A stretch of DNA of 64,000 nt from Desulforapulum autotrophicum HRM2 (GCF_000020365.1 NC_012108.1:4348001-4412000), one strand, 5' to 3'; shown: positions 34,311 to 43,889, counted from the stretch's first letter. Program-made: numbers and translations. Notes: generated by a model not told the origin, from the letters alone.

Positions 34311-36146
34311 TTACATATACAGGGCCTTTAAAAATTGTGCCTGAAATTGCTCACTGACAGTGAGTTCAAGGTACTCGACCCGATCGGCGATGCCGGCAGC
34401 TTCTGCCCGGCGTGTGGTAGACAAAAGGGCCTGTTTGGCGCCAATCCCGGCGGCATTTCCCACCTGACGGAACCGATCTATGGGAATATCGGGAAACATG
34501 CCTATGCCAACGGCAGCTTCCACACTGATGTAAGAACCAAAGGCTCCAGCAATAATAAATTCATCAACATCGGCTGCCGTGACACCTGCCGCATCCAGCA
34601 GCAGTTCAATACCCGCCCGCATGGCACCTTTGGCCAACTGAATTTCATTGATATCACTGCGGGTCAGAACAATATCATGACCGTTTCCGGTTATGGCAGC
34701 GGCGGCTAAAAGCACTTCGGGTAATTTTTCACCCTTGCGGACCAGGGGATGCTTGACATCCAGGGCACCCTTTTCGTTCATTGCCCCGCAGAGCTTGAGC
34801 TGGGCAATGGCATCCAGAATACCCGAGCCGCAGATTCCCACAGGCGCCGTATGGCCAATGGTTTGGAAGGCCAGCTTGTTGTCGACAATCTGAACCCGTT
34901 CAATGGCGCCGTCCGCAGCCCGCATGCCATCGTGGATATGGGCCCCTTCAAAAGCCGGTCCCGAAGCGGTTGAGCAGGCAATCATGCGACCATGGGCCAC
35001 AAGGGTTATTTCCGTATTCGTGCCGATATCCAGGCTGATCACCACCCCTTTTTTCTTATGGGTATCCGTGGCAAGAAGCATGGAAAGATGATCGGCCCCG
35101 ACAAAGCCAGCGATATTGGCCAGCAGATGAACAGTGGCACCGGGTGAAAAAGCCAGGTCAATTTCATCCGCCTTTACATCCAGCGGTGACGATACCGCCG
35201 CCACATACGGTGAAAGGCCCAACTGTTCCACCGGCAGGCCCAGCAGCAGGTGATGCATGGCGGTATTACCCACCATGACCGATTCCACAATCTGGGTCGG
35301 CAGATAAACCGGTGCATCGGTATCGTCCCCTGCTCCGGCCAGGGCGCAGAGATCAACAGCCAGTTCATTCAACGCATGGATGATGGCTTTTTGCAAAACA
35401 TCCGATCCGTTCTCATGCATTAAAGAATAGGTGATCCGGGCCATCACGTCTTCACCGTAGGCAATCTGGGGGTTCATGATTCCTTTCAGGGCAAGGGTTT
35501 TACCGCTGGCCATATCCACCAGATACCCGGCCACCTTGGTGGTGCCGATGTCCACGGCCATCCCCAGCAAAGGGGTTCCGGGTGCACTGACACTGACCAG
35601 TTCGTCACCGCGCAGTCCCACCTGGATTTTCCATTTATTTCCACGTAAAAGGCCGGGAATTTGTTTGAGGACATTCATTCTACGACAATGCAGGGTAGAC
35701 CCGTTGTTTGTCAAAACAGCAGCGCTGAGTCTCTCAAAATCCGCCTGCAGATCAATGGCCTCGGCTTTAGTCAAGGTCAAATCCAGAATCTTGATGGGCG
35801 ATTCAAATTCAAAACTGATTTCTTCTCCCTCCACCTGGGTGCGCTGGGTTGCCGTCATGGACTCGGGGGGGACATCCACCCGGGTGGGGCCATAAATTTC
35901 AGTTTGACAGGCCAACCGTATACCCGAAGCCAGGTCATCGGAATCAAGAACTTTGATTTCAGTCTCGTTGGGTTTACTCACATGCTCTTGATCATCCAGA
36001 CGAACCCGACAGGCGCCACAGGATCCCGCACCACCGCAAATAGCTGAAATACCGACTCCTGCCTCCTGGGCCGCTTCTAAAATCGTTGTGCCTGAATCAA
36101 TTTCCACATGTTTTCCGATGGGTTGAAAGTCAACTTCAATTTTCAT
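34311..36146 (-). CDS. RACo/RamA-like corrinoid activation protein (2Fe-2S plus ASKHA domain)
   Basis: 611 residues. The N-terminal [2Fe-2S] domain has Cys37, Cys43, Cys46 and Cys80 (CGGAGSCGACRV, RLACQ). A linker domain follows, then a large ASKHA/actin-like ATPase region (LGMAVDIGTTKVAGYLVD, VISLDIGTNTEITL, ITGNGHDIVLTRSDINEIQL, IAGAFGSYISVEAAVGIGMFPD). This is the architecture of reductive activators that return inactive Co(II) corrinoid to Co(I) at the cost of ATP. AAGGA precedes the ATG. It is clustered with an MtaA-like protein and a DUF6951-like protein, which supports corrinoid chemistry. Confidence 0.88.
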   Translation of the reverse strand: MKIEVDFQPIGKHVEIDSGTTILEAAQEAGVGISAICGGAGSCGACRVRLDDQEHVSKPNETEIKVLDSDDLASGIRLACQTEIYGPTRVDVPPESMTATQRTQVEGEEISFEFESPIKILDLTLTKAEAIDLQADFERLSAAVLTNNGSTLHCRRMNVLKQIPGLLRGNKWKIQVGLRGDELVSVSAPGTPLLGMAVDIGTTKVAGYLVDMASGKTLALKGIMNPQIAYGEDVMARITYSLMHENGSDVLQKAIIHALNELAVDLCALAGAGDDTDAPVYLPTQIVESVMVGNTAMHHLLLGLPVEQLGLSPYVAAVSSPLDVKADEIDLAFSPGATVHLLANIAGFVGADHLSMLLATDTHKKKGVVISLDIGTNTEITLVAHGRMIACSTASGPAFEGAHIHDGMRAADGAIERVQIVDNKLAFQTIGHTAPVGICGSGILDAIAQLKLCGAMNEKGALDVKHPLVRKGEKLPEVLLAAAAITGNGHDIVLTRSDINEIQLAKGAMRAGIELLLDAAGVTAADVDEFIIAGAFGSYISVEAAVGIGMFPDIPIDRFRQVGNAAGIGAKQALLSTTRRAEAAGIADRVEYLELTVSEQFQAQFLKALYM

Positions 36147-36542
36147 TTTTTCGAGTCCTTTAAAAATTTTTAAATTTAAAAATACTGTTCTTCTGTTCTG
36201 ATAAAAGAGGCATAAATTCTGTTCTCCAAACCAAGCAAAGCCAGAACCAAATTGAATATTATAAAGTGAAAAGGTGATAATTCCCGCTCCAGCGTTTTAT
36301 TCTGGCACTTTCAACTAAAAAAACATGGCTGGAGGCAAGCCCAAACGTATAAGAGAACGTTACGGTAACACATTAATCGTTACCAATGACATACGGTAAC
36401 GCAACCTTAAATCCATCAAAATTTCAAGACCTTGGACTATCTTGCCAGGTTGGACGAACATATTCCCGGGAGATATGAGCAGACTGTGAAATACAATTTG
36501 GACAGAAAACAGTTCATTGAGTAGCCACTATAAAAAAAAGAA
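36147..36542. other. Intergenic with repeated CGGTAAC half-sites
   Basis: No gene seen. Three copies of a CGGTAAC word lie close together at 36363-36369, 36379-36384 (inverted, GTTACC) and 36394-36401. They could be an operator or a small hairpin in the leader of the activator gene. Confidence 0.35.
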
Positions 36543-36875
36543 TCAGCTTTTAAAGGTAATCTTTGGATCACTGGGCAATGCCAGCCCCACCCCCACCTCC
36601 AGGGCCTTGAGAATGGCTGCCGGCACAGGACATGACACATGGGGAATATTGACCTTGCATGCCCCAAGCACCTTTGACTGCCCTTTTTTAAACAGCTCGT
36701 CCATCACATTCAACGGTTCTGTCCCAAGGGCCGCAGCCACTTTCTTGTAGTTCGGGCACTGGCTTTCAATAGAAAGCCTTGCCATGTATCCCGGCTCCGG
36801 TTTTATTTTTATGGTTGTTGTAAAACCGCAAATTCCTGCAAAAACATCCACTTCAGTCGTTGAATCCTTACCCAT
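36543..36875 (-). CDS. DUF6951-like small protein
   Basis: 110 residues from the ATG at 36875, chosen because AAGGAG lies 11 bases upstream. Longer frames reach 37046, but their first part is a translated repeat shared with 51272-51325. The C-terminal stretch VSCPVPAAILKALEVGVGLA and the spread cysteines (FAGICGF, SQCPNY, GACKVNIPHVSC) resemble small proteins found near corrinoid methyltransferase genes in methanogens and clostridia (DUF6951, from memory). The cysteines suggest metal or cluster binding. It heads the corrinoid-activation group, 396 bp before the RACo-like gene. Confidence 0.65.
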   Translation of the reverse strand: MGKDSTTEVDVFAGICGFTTTIKIKPEPGYMARLSIESQCPNYKKVAAALGTEPLNVMDELFKKGQSKVLGACKVNIPHVSCPVPAAILKALEVGVGLALPSDPKITFKS

Positions 36876-36994
36876 GATCGATACTTCTCCTTGATAATTA
36901 AAACCTGCCATAAACACTTTGACGCCATAAACGCCTTGATTCTTATAGAGAGGGTTACAACAAAAATCAACTCTTTCACCAACTTTTTCCTCAA

Positions 36995-37046
36995 ACCTAA
37001 AAGTTGCCGCGGTAGTTGGCTGGATACGCAAAAAGCCTGCCATCAT
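36995..37046 (-). repeat. Short repeat shared with 51272-51325
   Basis: The minus strand carries CGTATCCAGCCAACTACCGC followed by GGCAACTTTTA. The same words appear on the minus strand at 51272-51310 with few changes. When translated, both give an M-x-A-x-L/F-x-IQPTTA peptide. Here the repeat extends the open frame of the DUF6951-like gene upstream of its likely start. Confidence 0.55.
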
Positions 37047-37141
37047 AAAAAACCAGAATCAAAATGCTCAAACAGCACCCATCCGCTACCATGGGTGGAC
37101 GCATAATTTGGGAGTCATAGTCGATTTTTTTTTAAAATGGC

Positions 37142-37170
37142 TTGACAGTGATATCTTTCCCTTTTATAGT
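37142..37170 (+). promoter_or_regulatory. Sigma-70 promoter of the Ehr/Hyf-like operon
   Basis: TTGACA at 37142-37147, a 17-base spacer, and TATAGT (5 of 6) at 37165-37170. It implies a leader of about 150 bases before the first gene. Confidence 0.7.
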
Positions 37171-37325
37171 TCCCGGTTATGACTGTCAGTAAATAAGTAC
37201 TCGATTTTCGGGCTTCAATTTAAATAAAACGGGACAAACTTTTTAATGATCAGATCGATATAACCCATGATCATGAAGGCGTACCCCTGAAAAAAAAGCA
37301 GTCAGCTCCGAACATCAAGTAGACA

Positions 37326-39317
37326 TTGAAAAAGGATATTTTCCAGACAATGGTACTATTTGCAGGAGCAATGATTGTCTTTCTGGCCGGGGCCGTTTTC
37401 CTGCCGTTTCTGGGCCGCAGCAAAAGGGCAAATACGGCAGGGGCCCTGTTTGCATTGGCAGGTTCCGTCATGGCCATGGCCGCAAGTATTGATGCCATCA
37501 CCAGGGATGGATTTGACCTTGTTCTCCCCTGGAAATTTCTGTTGGGATCTCTCCATTTAAGAATGGATCCGCTGTCCGGTTTTTTTGGTCTGGTTATTTG
37601 CCTGGTGTCAGGGTTTTCCGCCATATATGGCGCACGGTATATGGATGCCTATGCAGGCAAAAAGCATCTGGGTATTGCCTGGTCCCTCTATCTAATTCTG
37701 ACGGCCAGCATGATGCTGGTCATAACAGCATGGAACGGCGTGCTTTTCCTGATCGCCTGGGAAATCATGTCTGTTTCCTCTTTTCTCCTCGTTATCTTTG
37801 AATTCCAACGACCCGGGGTGCTCAAGGCCGGATGGATATATCTTGTCGCCACCCACCTTGGAACGGCCCTGCTGCTTGTGATGTTCATGGTCATGGGGAA
37901 AAACAACGCCTATGATTTTAACCTGGTGCAGGCTTCAAGCACGGGGGCTTCCCTGGTTTTTATCCTGGCCGTCATCGGTTTTGGAACAAAAGCAGGCTTG
38001 CTGCCCTTCCATGTCTGGCTGCCCGAAGCCCACCCGGCTGCCCCCTCCCATGTCTCCGCCGTGATGAGTGCAGCAATGATAAAAACAGGGATTTACGGCA
38101 TTATCCGTATCTGCATGCTCATTGGCCCCCCAAAAGCGTCCTGGGGATGGACATTGATCATTATAGGCGCTATGACCGGAATTTTCGGCGTAATGTCGGC
38201 CCTGGCCCAGCAGGACATCAAACGACTACTGGCATATTCCAGCGTTGAAAACATGGGAATCATATGCATTGGCCTAGGACTCGGTTTCCTGGCTTTGAGC
38301 ACAGGTCACCCGTTCATCGGCGCCCTTGGCATTTCAGGAGGGATGCTGCATGTGTTGAACCATGCCCTGTTTAAAAGCCTTTTATTCTTTGGGGCCGGTT
38401 CCGTGCTCCATTCCACCCATACCCGGGACATGGAAAAAATGGGGGGACTCATGAAATCCATGCCCGTCACTGGGACCACCTTTGTAATCGCTTCGGCAGC
38501 CGTTTGTGCCCTGCCGCCGTTGAACGGCTTTATCAGCGAATTCCTCATCTATTTTGGTGCCTTTTCTTCCCTGTACGCAAGTAAAGGCACCTTCAGTGTC
38601 CTGGCAGGTATTCTCGTCATCGTCTCCCTTGCCCTTATCGGTGGACTTGCCCTTGCCTGCTTTTCAAAGGCCGCAGGAATTGTTTTCTCAGGGCACCCCC
38701 GGTCTTCTGAAGCCCGTGATGCCCATGAATCACCCCTTGCCATGGGTATTCCCATGATCGTTCTTGCAGGCCTCTGTCTTCTGGTCGGAATATTCAGCCC
38801 CCTTGTCATTGACTTTTTTCAACCTGTCTTTGAAACCGTAATCAACAGCCTTGGGTCAACAGGATTCGCCCGCCTGAAATCTGCTGCCATCCCCCTTACC
38901 ATGATCAGTAGAGCAGGCCTGATCATCCTGGCCACCATACTTTTACTTGCCGGCCTTCGCCGGTATCTTTTAAAAAACAGGACCATTCATACAACCGGCA
39001 CCTGGGATTGCGGATATACCGCACCAACCGCCCGGATGCAATACACGGCCTCCTCGTTTGCAGACCCGATCACCGGCATGTTTGGCGCGATCCTCGGGTC
39101 CCGGAAAGATTTAAAAGCCGACACCTCCCTGTTCCCCATTTTTTTGTCCATAAAGACCCGCTCAACAGACCTCTTTATGTACCTGTTATATCGACCCGTA
39201 TTCCATGCCATAGCATGGGTGGCTTTAAGGTTTCATTTTCTTCAGCGGGGATATAACCAGCTTTACATCCTTTATATTGTTATAACGCTGCTGGTATTGC
39301 TGCTCTGGCAAGTTTGA
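37326..39317 (+). CDS. Ehr/hydrogenase-4 subunit HyfB-like (NuoL/Mrp antiporter family)
   Basis: Proton- or sodium-channel-type membrane subunit, 663 residues, near the 672 of E. coli HyfB. Antiporter landmarks: Glu in LIAWEIMSVSSF, KAGLLPFHVWLPEAHPAAPS, Lys in VMSAAMIKTGIYG, DIKRLLAYSSVENMGI, HALFKSLLFFGAGSVLH and PPLNGFISEFLIYFG. About 14-16 hydrophobic segments. The start is TTG at 37326, with no strong ribosome site; the ATG at 37350 is an alternative. It is the first gene of a six-gene operon with a good sigma-70 promoter 150 bp upstream. Confidence 0.88.
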   Translation: MKKDIFQTMVLFAGAMIVFLAGAVFLPFLGRSKRANTAGALFALAGSVMAMAASIDAITRDGFDLVLPWKFLLGSLHLRMDPLSGFFGLVICLVSGFSAIYGARYMDAYAGKKHLGIAWSLYLILTASMMLVITAWNGVLFLIAWEIMSVSSFLLVIFEFQRPGVLKAGWIYLVATHLGTALLLVMFMVMGKNNAYDFNLVQASSTGASLVFILAVIGFGTKAGLLPFHVWLPEAHPAAPSHVSAVMSAAMIKTGIYGIIRICMLIGPPKASWGWTLIIIGAMTGIFGVMSALAQQDIKRLLAYSSVENMGIICIGLGLGFLALSTGHPFIGALGISGGMLHVLNHALFKSLLFFGAGSVLHSTHTRDMEKMGGLMKSMPVTGTTFVIASAAVCALPPLNGFISEFLIYFGAFSSLYASKGTFSVLAGILVIVSLALIGGLALACFSKAAGIVFSGHPRSSEARDAHESPLAMGIPMIVLAGLCLLVGIFSPLVIDFFQPVFETVINSLGSTGFARLKSAAIPLTMISRAGLIILATILLLAGLRRYLLKNRTIHTTGTWDCGYTAPTARMQYTASSFADPITGMFGAILGSRKDLKADTSLFPIFLSIKTRSTDLFMYLLYRPVFHAIAWVALRFHFLQRGYNQLYILYIVITLLVLLLWQV

Positions 39318-39330
39318 TCAAAGGAACCCC

Positions 39331-40221
39331 ATGCGATTTATCACTATCATTCACGTCCTTTCCGCCCTGATGTTGTCCCCTGTGATTCCTGGAATCATAA
39401 ACAAAGTAAAGGCCCTGTTTGCAGGAAGAAAAGGAAAGCCTGTCCTGCAAATGTATTATGATCTGGGAAAATTATTAAGAAAAGGGAGCGTTTACAGCAG
39501 AACCACCACCTGGATATTCAAGGCCTCTCCACTGATCAGCACGGCAGCGGGTGTCGTCGGTGTCATGCTTGTTCCCCTGGGCAATGGATCCAACCTTCTG
39601 ACCTTTCAAGGGGATATGATTCTGGTGGTCTATCTGTTCGGTTTTTCAAAGTTTGCCACGGTAATGGCAGCCCTTGACACTGGGTCTGCATTTGAAGGCA
39701 TGGGCGCAAGCCGTGAGGTCCAGTTCTCCATGCTGGCGGAACCCGCCATGCTGCTGGGACTCTGTGCCCTGAGTGCATTGAGCGGGGAAACCTCCCTGAA
39801 CACCATGTTTACCTCCCTGCAGACAGGAACCCGCCCGATTCTGGCAGCCGCCATATTCATCGTACTCCTTGCAGAAAATTCAAGAATTCCCTTTGATGAC
39901 CCCAATACCCACCTGGAACTGACCATGGTCCATGAAGCCATGATCCTTGATCACAGCGGACCTGATCTTGCCCTGATAGAATATGGTGCCACCCTCAAGT
40001 TCTGGATTTATGCCTCCCTGACAGCCAGTCTCCTGGTTCCGCCAGGAATTTCCGGAGAAGGCAGTTCCCTGGTTGCAGGCCTGATCGCCCTGTTTCTTGT
40101 GGCGGTGGCAGTGGGAATTGTTGAATCAATCATGGCAAGACTGAGACTTATTCGGGTTCCTCAACTTCTGGTCGGGGCAACAATTTTATCATTGATCAGC
40201 CTGATTCTTATTATAAGGTAA
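39331..40221 (+). CDS. Ehr/hydrogenase-4 subunit HyfC-like (NuoH family)
   Basis: 296-residue membrane subunit that couples the peripheral redox arm to the membrane arm. NuoH/HyfC landmarks: GRKGKPVLQMYYDLGKLLRK (the quinone-site-adjacent region in complex I), FALSTGSAFEGMG-like text reading LDTGSAFEGMGASREV, and SRIPFDDPNTHLELTMVHEA. About eight transmembrane segments. AAGGAACC precedes the ATG, 13 bp after the HyfB-like stop. Confidence 0.9.
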   Translation: MRFITIIHVLSALMLSPVIPGIINKVKALFAGRKGKPVLQMYYDLGKLLRKGSVYSRTTTWIFKASPLISTAAGVVGVMLVPLGNGSNLLTFQGDMILVVYLFGFSKFATVMAALDTGSAFEGMGASREVQFSMLAEPAMLLGLCALSALSGETSLNTMFTSLQTGTRPILAAAIFIVLLAENSRIPFDDPNTHLELTMVHEAMILDHSGPDLALIEYGATLKFWIYASLTASLLVPPGISGEGSSLVAGLIALFLVAVAVGIVESIMARLRLIRVPQLLVGATILSLISLILIIR

Positions 40222-40226
40222 AAAAA

Positions 40227-40874
40227 ATGACCTCAACATTTAACTTCCTGGTTATTCTCTTGATACTTCTCAATTTCAGGCTGCTCAGTTCAAGCCGCCT
40301 GACCCCGTGCATTCATATCCTCATGATGCAGGCGGTGATATTGACCTGTGTCACCTGGCTGACCCATCAGAGTAACATGGACATACGTCTGATGATCCTG
40401 CTTGGCGTCAATATTGCCTTAAAAGCAATAGCGATGCCATGGATGCTGAGCCGTGTTGCCCATAAAACGGCTATTTCACGGGAACTTGATCCCATTGTGG
40501 GATACACGGCATCCCTTATTATCGGAGCATTCCTGCTGGGTTTCAGCGTCTTGATTTCACGACCGCTTTACCTTTCCCATACGGTCGTTGAAACCTTATT
40601 CCTTCCGGTGTCCCTGTTCACCATGTTTTCCGGACTGTTTATGACCATTGCCAGGAAAAAGGCCATCACCCAGGTGCTTGGCTATATGGTAATGGAAAAC
40701 GGCATCTATACCTTTGGCATGGCCATGGCCATCCAGGAACCCTTTATTGTGGAATTAAGTGTTCTGCTGGATGTTTTTGTGGCGGTTCTGATCATGGGTG
40801 TTGCTATTTTTCATATCAGCCGGGAATTTGATCATATGGATACGGATCGGCTGTCTGTTTTGAGGGATTTATGA
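40227..40874 (+). CDS. Ehr/hydrogenase-4 subunit HyfE-like
   Basis: 215 residues, matching HyfE (216 in E. coli). It consists of hydrophobic helices with a NuoK-like C-terminal part: YMVMENGIYTFGMAMAIQEP and ELSVLLDVFVAVLIMGVAIF. It lies five bases after the HyfC-like stop and overlaps the HyfF-like start by four bases (ATGA), so translation is coupled. Confidence 0.87.
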   Translation: MTSTFNFLVILLILLNFRLLSSSRLTPCIHILMMQAVILTCVTWLTHQSNMDIRLMILLGVNIALKAIAMPWMLSRVAHKTAISRELDPIVGYTASLIIGAFLLGFSVLISRPLYLSHTVVETLFLPVSLFTMFSGLFMTIARKKAITQVLGYMVMENGIYTFGMAMAIQEPFIVELSVLLDVFVAVLIMGVAIFHISREFDHMDTDRLSVLRDL

Positions 40875-42361
40875 TGATATGGCTCATCCTTCTGGTTCCG
40901 GCTGCTGCCGGCCTCATCTGTTTTCTATCGCGCAGCAGAAGCCTGTGTCGGTATCTGCTCTGTGTGGCTGCTGTTTTCCATTCCCTGCTGGTTGGATGGC
41001 AATGGTTCAACCATGGTAGTGCGCTGCAGTCTGCCTGGATCGGCCTGGATGACGCCGGTCTCCTGTTCCTTTCCATTACAAGCCTGCTGTTCCTGGGGTC
41101 ATCGGTTTATACCTTTGGGTATTTGAAAGCCGAAGCCCAGGGGCACAGGCGGGATATGGAAGAAAATATTTTATTCAAAAACAGCAACGACGCCGTATTC
41201 ACCGGTTGCCTGCTTTTTTTCCTGTCCACCATGTCCCTTGTAACGGTCAGCCGGCACCTGGGGCTCATGTGGGTGGCAATTGAGGCGACCACGCTTTCCA
41301 GCGCGCCATTGATCTATTACCATCGACACCACCGCAGCCTCGAAGCTGTCTGGAAATACCTTCTGATCTGCTCCATTGGAATCGCCCTTGCCATGCTGGG
41401 AAATTTCTTTATTGTTGTTGCCGGATCCAATATCAACGCCACAGGGAGTCTTTTATCCCTGGACACGCTTATGGCAAATGCCACCCGCCTCAATCCCACA
41501 TGGCTCAAGGCCGCCTTTGTCCTCTGTCTTGTGGGGTACGGCACTAAAATGGGGCTTGCCCCCATGCACAACTGGCTGCCCGATGCCCACAGCGAGGCTC
41601 CTTCTTCGGTTTCAGCCCTGCTTTCCGGAGCGCTCTTAAACTGTGCCTTTCTGGTGCTGTTGAGAATCCATGTGGTCATGACCGCAGCCGGTCTCGGCCA
41701 GACCAGCGGCCGGCTTTTCATGATCCTGGGTCTGATATCCCTGGTGATTGCTGCGATCTTCATCATTGGCCAAAAAGACTTCAAACGGATGCTGGCCTAT
41801 TCCAGTGTGGAACATATGGGGATCATCGCACTTGGCATCGGGGTTGGAGGAATTGGAATCTCCGGCAGCATATTCCATGCCGTCAACCATTCCCTGATCA
41901 AGGGCATGCTGTTCATGACAGCAGGGAATCTGATGACATCCTACCAGACCAAAGATATTGCCGGTGTAAGCGGACTTATCTATACCCGACCTGTAACTGC
42001 AATACTCTGGCTTGCAGGAACCGTCGCCATCATCGGGTCTCCCCCCTTTGGCATCTTTTTAAGTGAGCTGACAATCCTGGGCGCCATGGTCGACAAAGCC
42101 CGCTACGGGGTCGCTGCTGTTTATCTTTTGACCCTGGGAATTATCTTTGCCGCCCTGTCGGCAAAAGTACTGCCCATGGTATTTTCACAACCACCCGGGC
42201 AAACCGATCCGAAAAACACCTCCCCGACAGATCCGGAACCTGCCTGGTCCATTGCGCCCCTTGCCGTTTTCGGCATTCTTTCCCTTATCCTGGGGATCTA
42301 CATGCCCCCATGGCTGGCAAAGGTCCTTGACGGAATCACCCTGTATGTTGGAGGACAATAA
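40871..42361 (+). CDS. Ehr/hydrogenase-4 subunit HyfF-like (NuoN/Mrp antiporter family)
   Basis: Second antiporter-like membrane subunit, 496 residues. Landmarks: Glu in MWVAIEATTLSSAPLIYYH, TKMGLAPMHNWLPDAHSEAP, DFKRMLAYSSVEHMGIIALG, HAVNHSLIKGMLFMTAGNL and GSPPFGIFLSELTIL. The segment LLSGALLNCAFLVLLR has no lysine where the HyfB-like protein has one, as is common in HyfF. Its TAA stop shares bases with the next ATG. Confidence 0.89.
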   Translation: MMIWLILLVPAAAGLICFLSRSRSLCRYLLCVAAVFHSLLVGWQWFNHGSALQSAWIGLDDAGLLFLSITSLLFLGSSVYTFGYLKAEAQGHRRDMEENILFKNSNDAVFTGCLLFFLSTMSLVTVSRHLGLMWVAIEATTLSSAPLIYYHRHHRSLEAVWKYLLICSIGIALAMLGNFFIVVAGSNINATGSLLSLDTLMANATRLNPTWLKAAFVLCLVGYGTKMGLAPMHNWLPDAHSEAPSSVSALLSGALLNCAFLVLLRIHVVMTAAGLGQTSGRLFMILGLISLVIAAIFIIGQKDFKRMLAYSSVEHMGIIALGIGVGGIGISGSIFHAVNHSLIKGMLFMTAGNLMTSYQTKDIAGVSGLIYTRPVTAILWLAGTVAIIGSPPFGIFLSELTILGAMVDKARYGVAAVYLLTLGIIFAALSAKVLPMVFSQPPGQTDPKNTSPTDPEPAWSIAPLAVFGILSLILGIYMPPWLAKVLDGITLYVGGQ

Positions 42362-43872
42362 TGGGGAATTCCCCAAAAAAAAGTTTAACGCTTTCCGATT
42401 GGACAGCGATTGACTACAACGACTGCCCGGTTGTCAGTATGGCTGATTTTCGCACCACCATCCTTGATGATGTCCGGAACAATTACCGCATCTGCTCATT
42501 CTTCGGTACTCCCAACCCAGAGGAAAAGATCCGGCTGATCTGCGTACTGGCAAACGATGATGCAGGCTCAGTGGAGGTGGTTGCAGCAGATACTGATCCT
42601 GCCTTTCAAAGTTTGACACCCGACTGCCCCCAGGTCCAGGCATTTGAGCGTGAAATCTACGAGCAATGGAATGTCCTGCCCCAGGGACATCCCTGGCTCA
42701 AGTCAGTCCGGTCCCACCCTCCAGTAGTCGCTGCCCATGGCAAAGCTGCCCATGCAGGTACAACAGATTTTTTCAGCATCGATGGAGAAGAAGCCCATGA
42801 GGTGGCGGTGGGCCCTGTCCATGCCGGCATCATAGAACCTGGACATTTCAGATTCCAATGCCATGGCGAGACCGTTTATCATCTGGAAATCAGCCTGGGA
42901 TACCAGCATCGGGGGGTTGAACCGGCCCTTAAAGACGGGCCCGACAAACGGACGCTCCATTATTTTGAAACCCTTGCCGGCGATACCTCCATTGGCCATG
43001 GAACGGCAGGCTGCTGCATGATTGAGGCCCTTGCAGGTATAGACGTCCCGCCAAGGGGCCAGGCCATACGGGCAATTGCCGCTGAGCTGGAACGGATTGC
43101 CAACCATATCGGTGACCTGGGTGCCATTTCAGGCGATGTGGGGTTTTTACCGACCATGAGCTATTGCGGACGCATCCGGGGCGATGCCCTCAACCTGACC
43201 GCCATGATCTGCGGCAACCGATTTGGACGGGGCCTTGTCATCCCGGGCGGAACCGCATGGGACATCACCCACGCACAAACCGGGGAGTTGCTCAGACGAC
43301 TGGATGAAATCCATGCAGATGCCCATTCAGCCATTGAACTGATGCTCAACACACCCTCGGTGCTTGCCCGTCTTGAAAACACAGGACAGGTTCCCACCCA
43401 GACAGCCCGGGAAATTGGCCTTGTGGGACTCGCGGCCAGGGCATCCGGACTGAAACAGGATGTCAGAACCAGCCATCCCTACGAAAACTACCGCCTTACC
43501 CCACTGCCCGTGATAACCAGGAAAACAGGGGATTGCCTTGCCCGTGCCCAGATCCGGTGGGGTGAGATTCAGGCGAGTTTTAAATTCATCCGCACGCTGC
43601 TTGCCGACCTGCCTGGCGGGGAAGTTGCCAACCTATGGGAGGGGAAACTTCCCCCCCAAAAAATGGCCACTATTCTCGTGGAAGGATGGCGGGGAGAAAT
43701 CTGCCACACGGCTGCCACGGACAGCGCTGGGAAATTTTCATTTTATAAAATTGTTGATCCCTCCTTCCATAACTGGTTCGGCGTTTCCCTGGCCCTGCGC
43801 AACCAGCAGATCAGCGACTTCCCCCTGTGCAACAAGAGCTTTAACCTCTCCTATTGCGGTCATGATCTCTAA
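42361..43872 (+). CDS. Ehr large subunit, NuoC-NuoD/HyfG-like, without NiFe ligands
   Basis: 503 residues: a NuoC-like N-terminal domain (about 1-150) fused to a NuoD/hydrogenase large-subunit domain. In true group-4 hydrogenases an RxCGxC motif precedes the STAYTTSVENALGIEVP region and DPCxxC ends the protein. Here the first site reads GDTSIGHGTAGC before CMIEALAGIDVPPRGQAIRA, and the C-terminus reads FNLSYCGHDL, with one cysteine. All four cysteines needed to bind Ni-Fe are therefore not in place, while IVDPSFHNW and the rest of the fold are intact. No C-terminal extension for protease maturation is present. This is the defining feature of energy-converting hydrogenase-related (Ehr) complexes. 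GGAGGA precedes the ATG. Confidence 0.88.
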   Translation: MGNSPKKSLTLSDWTAIDYNDCPVVSMADFRTTILDDVRNNYRICSFFGTPNPEEKIRLICVLANDDAGSVEVVAADTDPAFQSLTPDCPQVQAFEREIYEQWNVLPQGHPWLKSVRSHPPVVAAHGKAAHAGTTDFFSIDGEEAHEVAVGPVHAGIIEPGHFRFQCHGETVYHLEISLGYQHRGVEPALKDGPDKRTLHYFETLAGDTSIGHGTAGCCMIEALAGIDVPPRGQAIRAIAAELERIANHIGDLGAISGDVGFLPTMSYCGRIRGDALNLTAMICGNRFGRGLVIPGGTAWDITHAQTGELLRRLDEIHADAHSAIELMLNTPSVLARLENTGQVPTQTAREIGLVGLAARASGLKQDVRTSHPYENYRLTPLPVITRKTGDCLARAQIRWGEIQASFKFIRTLLADLPGGEVANLWEGKLPPQKMATILVEGWRGEICHTAATDSAGKFSFYKIVDPSFHNWFGVSLALRNQQISDFPLCNKSFNLSYCGHDL

Positions 43873-43889
43873 ATATCGAGGAAGAAAAA

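Noticed and set aside
42361-43872. Calling the complex a formate hydrogenlyase or true hydrogenase-4
   Set aside because: The NiFe ligand motifs are missing, and no formate dehydrogenase gene is present in the operon.
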